This document shows, in pieces, positions 1 to 5,358 of a stretch of 5,442 nucleotides of DNA (position 1 is its first letter; every line of letters starts with the position of its first letter). Under the pieces are notes generated by a model. That model was not told the DNA's origin. It searched no databases and saw nothing but the letters and a program-made list of their open reading frames with translations. The DNA comes from an uncultured Succinivibrio sp. Its GTDB lineage: Bacteria; Pseudomonadota; Gammaproteobacteria; Enterobacterales; Succinivibrionaceae. The translations under genes were made by a program, and so were the position numbers. Location of the stretch: positions 1-5,442 of the forward strand of contig CACYBT010000200.1 of the NCBI GenBank assembly GCA_902772715.1, written 5' to 3'.

Positions 1-203
1 GTAAAAAATCACTGACTTAAATCAAGAAAGATAGGAACTAGACTACAGACCTCCACTTTGCTACTAGTTAAAACCTTCGATAAAAGGTACAATGTCATCG
101 TTTTACTTATTTTACGATAACGCTCCATAGTCACGCCTAATGACTCAGATCGTAGCGCGGTGCTAAAGGTACTATGGATTAAACATTTAAAAGGAAAAAA
201 ACG
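1..203 (+). promoter_or_regulatory. Leader region upstream of fabV with repeated 12-mer
   Basis: No coding region can be supported here; the reading frames of both strands are short or are shadows of fabV. A 12-bp element, AAAGGTACAATG (83-94), recurs as AAAGGTACTATG (165-176), 11 of 12 bases identical and 82 bp apart. Each copy contains a -10-like hexamer: TACAAT at 88-93 and TACTAT at 170-175. The first copy also forms a short inverted repeat (ACCTT 73-77 / AAGGT 84-88). A near-palindrome TAGCGCGGTGCTA lies at 153-165. No good -35 box is spaced correctly for either -10, so the fabV promoter is only loosely placed here. The fabV ribosome binding site is AAGGA at 191-195, 8 nt before the ATG. 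Confidence 0.35.
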
Positions 204-1400
204 ATGATTATTGAGCCTAAGGTTAGGGGATTTATCTGTGTGTCTACTCATCCTAGTGGCTGCGATGCCAACGTTAAGCAGCAGATTGATCTTGTCAAAA
301 AAAACGGACCTGTAGCAAACGGTCCCAAAAAAGTACTGGTAATTGGGGCCTCCACCGGATATGGGCTGGCATCCAGAATCAGTGCCGCCTTTGGCAGCGG
401 AGCCGCCACTTTGGGAGTATTCTTTGAAAAACCAGGTTCTCAAAAACGTCCTGGCACAGCCGGCTGGTATAACACCTGCGCTTTCACAAAATATGCAAAA
501 GAGGCCAATCTCTACGTCAAAAACGTGAATGCCGATGCCTTCTCCAACGAATGCCGTGAAAAAGTCATTGAAATCATTAAGTCAGATTTGGGTAAAGTCG
601 ACATGGTCGTGTACTCACTGGCTGCCCCTGTACGTAAAATGCCTGACAGTGGTGAAGTGGTCAGATCAGCATTAAAACCAATCGGTCAGACCTACACTTC
701 AACCGCTATTGACACCAACAAAAACGAAATCATCACTGCCTCTCTTGAACCCGCTACCGATGAGGAAATCGCCAATACTGTCAAAGTAATGGGAGGACAA
801 GACTGGGAATTATGGATTGAGGCACTGAAAAATGCCGATGTTCTCGCTGAAGGATGCAAAACAGTGGCCTACAGTTATATCGGCACAGAAATTACCTGGC
901 CAATCTACTGGCATGGTTCTTTAGGCAAGGCTAAAGAAGATCTTGATCGTGCCGCAAAAGCCAATATGCAAAGACTTGCTTCCCTTTCTGGTGAAGCCCA
1001 TGTTGCTGTACTAAAAAGTGTGGTTACGCAGGCATCTTCAGCCATTCCGGTTATGCCGCTGTATATATCTCTCTGCTTTAAGGTTATGCGCGAGCAAGGA
1101 GTCTATGAGTCTGTAATTGAACATATCTTAAGAATGTTTAAAGAGATTTACTCTAATAAGGTCAATATGGATGACAATAATCGTATCCGTATGGATGGAT
1201 GGGAGTTACAGGACAGCATCCAAAATAAATGCAAGGAACTGTGGTCACAGGTTAAAACTGAAAATCTTTACGAGATTTCTGACTACGCAGATTATAAAAA
1301 ACAGTTTTTACAACTCTTTGGTTTTGAGGTAGAGGGGGTTGATTACAGCAAAGATGTTAACCCAGAACAGGATATTCCTGAACTGATAAACCTAGTTTAA
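204..1400 (+). CDS. fabV: FabV-type trans-2-enoyl-ACP/CoA reductase (NADH)
   Basis: This cytoplasmic enzyme reduces the trans-2 double bond of enoyl-ACP (or enoyl-CoA) with NADH, the last step of each round of type II fatty-acid elongation. It is a member of the FabV/TER branch of the short-chain dehydrogenase superfamily. The protein is 398 aa, the usual family length, and starts with the conserved MIIEPKVRGFIC, which fixes the ATG. An AAGGA ribosome binding site lies 8 nt upstream. Visible marks are the nucleotide-binding loop GASTGYG (48-54), Glu75 in FFEKPG at the end of the second strand, where an acidic residue favours NADH, GTAGWYN (84-90), and the diagnostic Y-x8-K catalytic pair Tyr235/Lys244 in YWHGSLGKAK. 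The C-terminal RIRMDGWEL (327-335) is also family-typical. It appears to be transcribed alone, with a terminator right after it and no fab genes nearby. FabV enzymes are generally poorly inhibited by triclosan. Whether the main substrate here is enoyl-ACP or crotonyl-CoA (TER role) cannot be decided from sequence alone. Confidence 0.96.
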   Translation: MIIEPKVRGFICVSTHPSGCDANVKQQIDLVKKNGPVANGPKKVLVIGASTGYGLASRISAAFGSGAATLGVFFEKPGSQKRPGTAGWYNTCAFTKYAKEANLYVKNVNADAFSNECREKVIEIIKSDLGKVDMVVYSLAAPVRKMPDSGEVVRSALKPIGQTYTSTAIDTNKNEIITASLEPATDEEIANTVKVMGGQDWELWIEALKNADVLAEGCKTVAYSYIGTEITWPIYWHGSLGKAKEDLDRAAKANMQRLASLSGEAHVAVLKSVVTQASSAIPVMPLYISLCFKVMREQGVYESVIEHILRMFKEIYSNKVNMDDNNRIRMDGWELQDSIQNKCKELWSQVKTENLYEISDYADYKKQFLQLFGFEVEGVDYSKDVNPEQDIPELINLV

Positions 1401-1423
1401 CAATACATATGTGCAAATTTTAT

Positions 1424-1461
1424 AAAAAGGGCATACCAAACGAAATGGATGCTCTTTTTTT
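1424..1461 (+). terminator. Intrinsic terminator of fabV
   Basis: The arms AAAAAGGGCAT (1424-1434) and ATGCTCTTTTT (1449-1459) pair with one G-U wobble. CCA (1436-1438) and TGG (1446-1448) extend the stem inward past a bulged A, leaving a 7-nt loop. A run of seven T (1455-1461) follows. It starts 24 nt after the fabV stop codon and separates fabV from ompA. Confidence 0.85.
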
Positions 1462-1472
1462 AGAACATAAGA

Positions 1473-1501
1473 TTGACTTTGCAGAAAAAAATTAACATTA
1501 T
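1473..1501 (+). promoter_or_regulatory. Possible second, upstream ompA promoter
   Basis: TTGACT (1473-1478) is followed, after 17 nt, by CATTAT (1496-1501): five of six and four of six matches to the sigma-70 consensus. It would give a leader of about 95 nt before ompA. It is weaker than the promoter at 1533-1562 and lies just after the fabV terminator, in DNA where such matches can arise by chance. Confidence 0.3.
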
Positions 1502-1532
1502 GATTTTTTAATAAATTTTTTGTTTATTTTTT

Positions 1533-1562
1533 TTAACAATATCAAAAAAATTGCAATATAAT
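1533..1562 (+). promoter_or_regulatory. Main sigma-70 promoter of ompA
   Basis: A TTAACA -35 box (1533-1538) and a perfect TATAAT -10 box (1557-1562) are separated by 18 nt. Upstream, 1485-1532 is almost pure A/T with phased A- and T-tracts, resembling an UP element, which suits a highly expressed outer-membrane protein. The predicted start near 1569 gives a leader of only about 30 nt. The ribosome binding site is AGGA at 1588-1591, 9 nt before the ATG. Confidence 0.75.
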
Positions 1563-1600
1563 ATAGACTCAGAATTTATTTTTATATAGGACAATATATT

Positions 1601-2620
1601 ATGAAAAAAAATCTACTTGCTCTAGCAGTTATCGCAGCCGTATCCGTTGGTTCCGCTAACGCTGCCCTTGAAAACTCCTGGACACTAGGTGTAGGTGGCG
1701 GCTGGGCTCACGGCTTTGATCATTCTTTCAGTTCTGACCTTTGGGAAGATAACGACTTCAAAGGCAAAGATGGTTACGGTATCAAAGCATATGGTGAGTA
1801 TAACTTCTGCTCATGGTTTGGTTTAGGTTTAGGCTATAACTATCTTGGCAACCAGTATATCGAATCAACCAATAATTATACCTTAGAGTCAACCAAGGAC
1901 AAATTCCACCAGAATATCATCGAGCTCTATGGCCGTTTCGCCTACACTTTCGATGACAAGGGTTCTGATATATTCTTCAAGGTTGGTCCTACTTTCGCAA
2001 TATCATCCTTCCCTGAAGAAACTGATAGAAGATGGGGTGCTGTTGCCGGCGTCGGTGCTCAGTATCAGTTTACTCACAATTTGGGGATCCGTGCAGGCTA
2101 TGATTATTTCGTCAATTCTGCAAGACCACACTACGTTGACAGAGAGCGTTTAGATGAAGGTTTATTATATGTAGCCTTCCAGTACACTTTCGGTGGTCCA
2201 AGTGCTCCAGTAGTTGAGAAAGTTCAGTCAACTCAGACCCATACCTTAGATGCTGGTATTCTCTTCCCATTTGATAGTTCAACTCTTTCTTCAGAAGGTC
2301 AGAGCGCAGTTGCCAACGTGGTACAGTCTGGCAGCAAGTTAGAGAATGCTCAGTACGAAGTTTATGGTTATACCGATCGTATCGGTTCAGATGCCTACAA
2401 TCTGAAACTGTCTGACAGACGTGCTGATGCCGTAACTGCAGAATTACAGAATAACGGTGTAAACCCAACTGTATCTGACGGTAGAGGTAAAGCTAACCCT
2501 GTTACCGGTAACAAGTGTGACGGTGTTAAAGGACGTAAGGCTGTTATCGACTGCTTGGCTCCAGATCGTCGTGTAGAAGTTATCGTAACTGGTTTAGAAA
2601 CTAGAGTTAAAAAAGACTAA
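1601..2620 (+). CDS. ompA: OmpA-family outer-membrane porin / peptidoglycan anchor
   Basis: This outer-membrane protein combines an N-terminal eight-stranded beta-barrel with a periplasmic OmpA-like domain that binds the diaminopimelate of peptidoglycan, tying the outer membrane to the wall. The protein is 339 aa. Residues 1-21 are a classic signal peptide (charged MKKN, hydrophobic core, cleavage after SANA). The barrel spans about 24-198, with alternating aromatic strands ending in VAFQYTFGG. A short linker (about 199-212) replaces the longer Ala-Pro hinge of E. coli. The OmpA domain (about 213-332) contains GYTDRIGSDAYN (256-267) and LSDRRA (270-275). Asp259 and Arg274 have the same 15-residue spacing as the two E. 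coli diaminopimelate-binding residues. Cys306 and Cys318 match the conserved disulfide, with equal spacing. Cys70 inside the barrel is an extra cysteine. It is transcribed alone, with its own strong promoter and terminators. The call as OmpA family is secure; strict orthology with E. coli OmpA is very likely. Confidence 0.95.
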   Translation: MKKNLLALAVIAAVSVGSANAALENSWTLGVGGGWAHGFDHSFSSDLWEDNDFKGKDGYGIKAYGEYNFCSWFGLGLGYNYLGNQYIESTNNYTLESTKDKFHQNIIELYGRFAYTFDDKGSDIFFKVGPTFAISSFPEETDRRWGAVAGVGAQYQFTHNLGIRAGYDYFVNSARPHYVDRERLDEGLLYVAFQYTFGGPSAPVVEKVQSTQTHTLDAGILFPFDSSTLSSEGQSAVANVVQSGSKLENAQYEVYGYTDRIGSDAYNLKLSDRRADAVTAELQNNGVNPTVSDGRGKANPVTGNKCDGVKGRKAVIDCLAPDRRVEVIVTGLETRVKKD

Positions 2621-2631
2621 TTAGGTCTTTT
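2611..2631 (+). terminator. Weak hairpin across the ompA stop codon
   Basis: AAAAGAC (2611-2617) pairs with GTCTTTT (2625-2631) around a 7-nt loop TAATTAG that contains the TAA stop (2618-2620). The stem has only two G-C pairs and the T-run is part of the stem, so alone it would be a poor terminator. It stands directly before the strong one at 2635-2666 and may help with termination or 3'-end stability. Confidence 0.35.
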
Positions 2632-2634
2632 ATC

Positions 2635-2666
2635 AAAAAACCTCGTCCATGACGAGGTTTTTTTTT
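2635..2666. terminator. Strong, bidirectional terminator between ompA and folD
   Basis: CCTCGTC (2641-2647) and GACGAGG (2651-2657) form a perfect 7-bp GC-rich stem with a 3-nt loop, preceded by six A (2635-2640) and followed by nine T (2658-2666). Read on the plus strand it ends ompA. On the minus strand the A-run becomes a T6 tail, so the hairpin can also stop transcripts from folD, whose stop codon lies about 180 nt away. Confidence 0.92.
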
Positions 2667-2845
2667 CAAACGCAAATTCAGAATAATCAAAATCTGAAAA
2701 TCAATACCTAAAGCCAAAATAACAGTCATAAAGCAAATACCACCTATTGTCGCCTCCTGCTTCAGCCGTAGGCAGATATCCCCATTAAATTCCTTCTGAA
2801 GTGCCACGCATCTAAGCAAAACAAGATTTGGGAAACACCAAAATT
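2667..2845. other. Intergenic stretch between convergent ompA and folD
   Basis: No supported gene. A minus-strand frame with a hydrophobic stretch runs through it, but it begins at TTG without a ribosome binding site and reads through the terminator. Just after the folD stop a small minus-strand hairpin (TTTGG 2827-2831 / CCAAA 2838-2842) is followed by a T-rich stretch. It is too weak to call a terminator, so folD transcripts probably run on to the hairpin at 2635-2666. Confidence 0.5.
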
Positions 2846-3715
2846 TTATGCTAGGTTTAAATGCAACTGGTAGGCTTTAACCGTATTTTCCATGAGCGTA
2901 GCAATAGTCATAGGACCGACACCGCCTGGAACGGGAGTAATAAATGCCGCATGCCTTGAGGCTTTCTCATAATCAACATCACCGCATAGACTGCCATCAT
3001 TAAGACGGTTTATCCCCACATCAATAACGGTAGCACCATCCTTAACCAGATCGCCGTCCAAAAAACGTGGCTTTCCTACGGCTACAACGAGAATATCCGC
3101 ATTTTTAATGAGACTGTTCTGATATTCGCGATCAGAAAAACGATGTGTCACACTAGTGGTGCAGCCGGCCAGCAGCAATTCTAAAGCCATAGGACGACCA
3201 ACGATATTCGAGGCGCCAACTACTACAGCATTCTTGCCTTTAAGATCTTCCCCCAGTACCCTATGCAGAAGCGTCATGATCCCGTGAGGAGTACAGGCAC
3301 AGATATTAGGGATCCGCTGCACCAGCCTTCCTACATTGTATGGATGAAATCCATCGACATCTTTTTTAGCACTGATCCGCTCAACAATTTCTGATTCATT
3401 AAGATGTCCCGGCAGTGGAAACTGTACCAAAATACCGTCAATATTTTCATCAGCATTCAACTTATCTATAAGACTGTTTAATTCCTGCTGCGTGGTATTG
3501 TCCTTAAGATCATAAGCAAAGGACGTTATTCCCACTTCTTCACAGGCACGACGCTTATTCCGTACATAAACCTGTGAAGCAGGATCTTCGCCAACTAGCA
3601 CCACTGCAAGACCAGGACGACGGTGACCTCCATTTACATAGGAGTCAACCTTTTCTTTAAGCTCTAATCTTAATTGTTTAGCAATGGCCTTACCATCGAT
3701 AATTTGTGCACTCAT
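2846..3715 (-). CDS. folD: Bifunctional methylenetetrahydrofolate dehydrogenase / methenyltetrahydrofolate cyclohydrolase
   Basis: FolD oxidises 5,10-methylene-THF to methenyl-THF with NADP and then hydrolyses it to 10-formyl-THF, linking serine/glycine-derived C1 units to purine and formyl-Met-tRNA synthesis in the cytoplasm. The protein is 289 aa, the normal bacterial length. The N-terminal catalytic domain has GEDPASQVYVRNKRRACEE (42-60) with Tyr50 and the catalytic Lys54, then QFPLPGHLNE (98-107) with Gln98, and KKDVDGFHP (117-125) with Asp121. These correspond to the E. coli FolD active-site residues. The Rossmann half has the dinucleotide loop GASNIVGRP (167-175), THRF (190-193) and the conserved tail PVPGGVGPMT (261-270). 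The ATG matches the family start (MSAQIIDGK). It is the second gene of an operon, 19 nt after the TauE/SafE-like permease. Termination is probably at the shared hairpin at 2635-2666. No truncation or missing key residue is seen. Confidence 0.97.
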   Translation of the reverse strand: MSAQIIDGKAIAKQLRLELKEKVDSYVNGGHRRPGLAVVLVGEDPASQVYVRNKRRACEEVGITSFAYDLKDNTTQQELNSLIDKLNADENIDGILVQFPLPGHLNESEIVERISAKKDVDGFHPYNVGRLVQRIPNICACTPHGIMTLLHRVLGEDLKGKNAVVVGASNIVGRPMALELLLAGCTTSVTHRFSDREYQNSLIKNADILVVAVGKPRFLDGDLVKDGATVIDVGINRLNDGSLCGDVDYEKASRHAAFITPVPGGVGPMTIATLMENTVKAYQLHLNLA

Positions 3716-3727
3716 ACACTGACTCTG

Positions 3728-3733
3728 ACCTCT
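3728..3733 (-). promoter_or_regulatory. Ribosome binding site of folD, next to the upstream stop
   Basis: On the minus strand AGAGGT lies 12 nt before the folD ATG, longer than the usual 5-9 nt. It begins one base after the TAA of the upstream permease gene (3737-3735). A distant site placed at the end of the preceding gene suggests that folD translation is helped by ribosomes finishing the permease (coupling); that is inference. Confidence 0.55.
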
Positions 3734-3734
3734 T

Positions 3735-4643
3735 TTAAACTTTGGAAAAAGTATTGAAAGCTACTGAACTGACACGTGTTTGCTCACCATCCATTCCTGT
3801 ATAGTGAGTAATCCCCTTATACAGCATATTAACACTAATGATGAATAAGGCTACGGCAAATACTCTTTTTAAAGTTACCGGAGCAATACTCTTGCCAATA
3901 TTAACACCCAAAGGAGCGCATATATAAGAAATAGGTATAACACAGATAGCCGTTAATACATTGACCAAACCAAAAGTACCTAAAGGAGCGGCATGAGGAG
4001 TATTGCTAAGATTGGTAAAAATCATCAGCAAAGCACCAGGCACGCAGACAAAAAGTGAAACTGCCGAGGAAGTACCAATAGACTTGTGAGGCGGCACTGA
4101 GCAGGCATTTAATACAGGAACAGTTAAGGTACCGCCACCAATACCAAGCATTGATGAAAAACAGGCTATTAAAAAGGCTATACATCTTTGTCCAAAAGGA
4201 CCTGGAAGCTTTGAAAAAGCAGGCTTTGCTTTGGCTCTAAAAAGAGTATTTAAAGCATTTAAAATCATCAAACTGCCAAAAAGAATGGAAAGCCAGGCAC
4301 CGCCAAAGAATTTTGAAGTCATAATGCCGACAACCACGCCTAACAACATGGCAACTGACCATGATTTAATTACCTCAAGATCTGTATTTCCCTTTTTATG
4401 CTGAGATCGAGCAGCAGAAATAGAAGTGGGAATCATGCATAAAAGTGAAGTACCGGTTGCGATGAGAATGGCTATATCAAGTGGTGTATTAAAGAACACA
4501 GTAAACACAAAGGTAAAGCAGGGCACAAATATAATGCCACCACCAATACCTAACAGACCGGCTAAAAATCCAGCCACAACCCCGCACAAACACAAAACAG
4601 CCACGGTTTCAGCGACTTCAAGATAAGGTATACCCAAAAGCAT
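3735..4643 (-). CDS. TauE/SafE-family inner-membrane permease (putative anion exporter)
   Basis: This is a 302-aa polytopic membrane protein of the TauE/SafE (DUF81) family. Members with known roles move sulfite, sulfoacetate or similar small organic/sulfur anions across the inner membrane; the substrate here is unknown. The protein shows the family's internal duplication. The first half has GLLGIGGG (29-36) followed by VPCF, and the second has MLGIGGGTLTVP (165-176). Each is followed by a second conserved stretch, ATGTSLLCMIPTS (62-74) and HKSIGTSSAVS (186-196). About eight hydrophobic segments are visible, roughly at 12-34, 36-52, 57-76, 94-109, 113-134, 151-172, 190-211 and 222-243, with a last one at 258-277. 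The start ATG has AGGAG 11 nt upstream (4659-4655). It is the first gene of the operon with folD. The pairing suggests co-transcription rather than a demonstrated link in function. Confidence 0.9.
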   Translation of the reverse strand: MLLGIPYLEVAETVAVLCLCGVVAGFLAGLLGIGGGIIFVPCFTFVFTVFFNTPLDIAILIATGTSLLCMIPTSISAARSQHKKGNTDLEVIKSWSVAMLLGVVVGIMTSKFFGGAWLSILFGSLMILNALNTLFRAKAKPAFSKLPGPFGQRCIAFLIACFSSMLGIGGGTLTVPVLNACSVPPHKSIGTSSAVSLFVCVPGALLMIFTNLSNTPHAAPLGTFGLVNVLTAICVIPISYICAPLGVNIGKSIAPVTLKRVFAVALFIISVNMLYKGITHYTGMDGEQTRVSSVAFNTFSKV

Positions 4644-4654
4644 ATTTTATTGTT

Positions 4655-4659
4655 CTCCT
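4655..4659 (-). promoter_or_regulatory. Ribosome binding site of the permease gene
   Basis: AGGAG on the minus strand, 11 nt before the ATG at 4643. The spacing is a little long, but it is the only purine-rich match near the start, and the next in-frame start would cut into the first membrane segment. Confidence 0.6.
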
Positions 4660-4667
4660 GATTATCA

Positions 4668-4704
4668 GCTTTTTCTGCATATGCTGTATTTTAGCAGAAA
4701 GAGC
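4668..4704 (-). promoter_or_regulatory. Candidate promoter with inverted-repeat operator for permease-folD
   Basis: On the minus strand TGC-TAAAAT is an extended -10 box (TAAAAT at 4693-4688, TGC just before it); only poor -35 matches exist, such as TTGGCG 19 nt upstream. The -10 is flanked by an inverted repeat, GCTTTTTCTGC (4668-4678) and GCAGAAAGAGC (4694-4704), in which 10 of 11 positions are perfectly complementary and one is G-T. One arm covers the spacer and the other lies just after the expected start site near 4681, the typical layout of a repressor operator. No T-run follows on either strand, so it is not an intrinsic terminator. The regulator is unknown. Confidence 0.42.
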
Positions 4705-5070
4705 CAATTCATCGCCAAATAAAAGTAGTTTGTTTTTATCAACAGGTTGAACACTTTGTTATTCACAGTCCTTTAGTTGCATTTCATTGGCAGTGCGCTT
4801 TCTTTTGACAGACAAAACATAGCAGGTACTGTGTTAAGAGACATTTCCGTCTCATACCAGAATAAATAACATACACTAGATAAATATTCAAAAAGAATAA
4901 GAAAGCACAAATAAAGCAACTCTATAATCAGTTTATCAGAAGAAAGACAAAACCTGTCCACTAGTGAATATGACGTCTGTCTATAAACGCTTAGTTTTGC
5001 AAGGGATTGAGACAACTATTGTGCATTCATTCCAAACTAGTACAAATCTTTATACAAAATAGAAAATTAG
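4705..5070. other. Non-coding intergenic region
   Basis: These roughly 370 bp lie between the divergent permease-folD operon and the tRNA operon. I see no supportable gene: the longest frame (minus strand, 5015-4773) starts at TTG, lacks a ribosome binding site and has a composition typical of AT-rich spacer. Small elements present are a DnaA-box-like TTATTCACA (4759-4767), a 5-bp hairpin GAGAC/GTCTC (4838-4853) and AT-rich DNA at 5042-5070 just before the tRNA promoter that may act as an UP element. No strong terminator or small-RNA signature is evident. Confidence 0.5.
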
Positions 5071-5072
5071 TA

Positions 5073-5101
5073 TTGACGATCACTCTATTGTCTAGTATCA
5101 T
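5073..5101 (+). promoter_or_regulatory. Sigma-70 promoter of the tRNA operon
   Basis: TTGACG (5073-5078) and TATCAT (5096-5101) match the consensus at five of six positions each, with the ideal 17-nt spacer. The upstream DNA (5042-5070) is AT-rich. The predicted start near 5108 lies in ACGTGCG, a moderately GC-rich discriminator of the kind linked to stringent control of stable-RNA promoters. The leader before tRNA-Arg is about 53 nt. Confidence 0.85.
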
Positions 5102-5121
5102 AACGTGCGTTAAATCATTTC

Positions 5122-5137
5122 AGTCCTTGGAAGGACT
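5122..5137 (+). other. Hairpin in the tRNA operon leader
   Basis: AGTCCT (5122-5127) pairs perfectly with AGGACT (5132-5137) around TGGA. It lies 24 nt before mature tRNA-Arg in the part removed by RNase P. The string GTCCTT of its left arm (5123-5128) recurs at the 5' acceptor end of tRNA-Arg (5163-5168). Confidence 0.5.
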
Positions 5138-5160
5138 ATCTGGATTAGCAGATTTATTTT

Positions 5161-5237
5161 GCGTCCTTAGCTCAGTTGGATAGAGCAACAGCCTTCTAAG
5201 CTGTGGGTCAGAGGTTCGATTCCTCTAGGACGCGCCA
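5161..5237 (+). tRNA. tRNA-Arg (anticodon TCT, reads AGA)
   Basis: This is a full 77-nt cloverleaf with encoded CCA (5235-5237). The acceptor stem is GCGTCCT (5161-5167) with AGGACGC (5227-5233), and the discriminator is G5234. The D stem is GCTC/GAGC, and its loop carries the A after GG that is an arginine identity element. The anticodon stem is ACAGC/GCTGT, with loop CTTCTAA and anticodon TCT at 5195-5197. The T stem is AGAGG/CCTCT with loop TTCGATT. It is the first gene of the tRNA operon and would serve the AGA codons common in AT-rich genes. Confidence 0.98.
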
Positions 5238-5270
5238 GATAATGAGATAATGAAATGATTTTCTTGAAAT

Positions 5271-5347
5271 GGTGGCTATAGTTCAGTTGGTAGAGCACTG
5301 GATTGTGATTCCAGGTGTCAAGGGTTCGAGCCCCTTTAGCCACCCCA
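5271..5347 (+). tRNA. tRNA-His (anticodon GTG)
   Basis: This is a 77-nt gene including the extra G-1 (5271) that pairs with C73 (5344), the hallmark and identity element of histidine tRNA, plus encoded CCA (5345-5347). The acceptor stem is GTGGCTA (5272-5278) with TAGCCAC (5337-5343). The anticodon stem is CTGGA/TCCAG with anticodon GTG at 5305-5307. The D stem GTTC/GAGC contains a U-G wobble. The sequence is close to E. coli hisR. It lies 33 nt after tRNA-Arg; that spacer begins with two copies of GATAATGA (5238-5253). Confidence 0.98.
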
Positions 5348-5358
5348 TTCATTTCTCC

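Noticed and set aside
9..443. Minus-strand 144-aa frame overlapping the fabV start
   Set aside because: More than half is antisense to the conserved N-terminal coding region of fabV; there is no motif and no plausible translation signal.
1929..2468. Frames on both strands inside ompA
   Set aside because: They are shadows of a clearly conserved gene in another frame and have no initiation signals of their own.
2607..2819. Minus-strand 70-aa frame with a hydrophobic stretch between ompA and folD
   Set aside because: It starts at TTG without a ribosome binding site, its C-terminal part is the translated terminator hairpin, and it overlaps the end of ompA.
4426..4626. Plus-strand 66-aa frame opposite the permease gene
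   Set aside because: It is antisense to the conserved first repeat of the TauE/SafE protein; the proline-rich peptide simply mirrors that glycine-rich region.
4805..4832. TTGACA followed by TACTGT after 16 nt, possible plus-strand promoter for a small RNA
   Set aside because: The -10 matches only three of six bases, and no terminator or stable structure follows.
4773..5015. Minus-strand 80-aa frame in the permease-tRNA intergenic region
   Set aside because: It has a TTG start, no ribosome binding site, no recognisable domain, and a cysteine/leucine/tyrosine-rich composition expected of random AT-rich DNA.
5167..5352. Minus-strand 61-aa reading frame across tRNA-Arg and tRNA-His, containing RPRGIEPLTHSLEG
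   Set aside because: It is the antisense of two tRNA genes. Peptides of this kind are well-known annotation artefacts found wherever tRNA genes are translated backwards.
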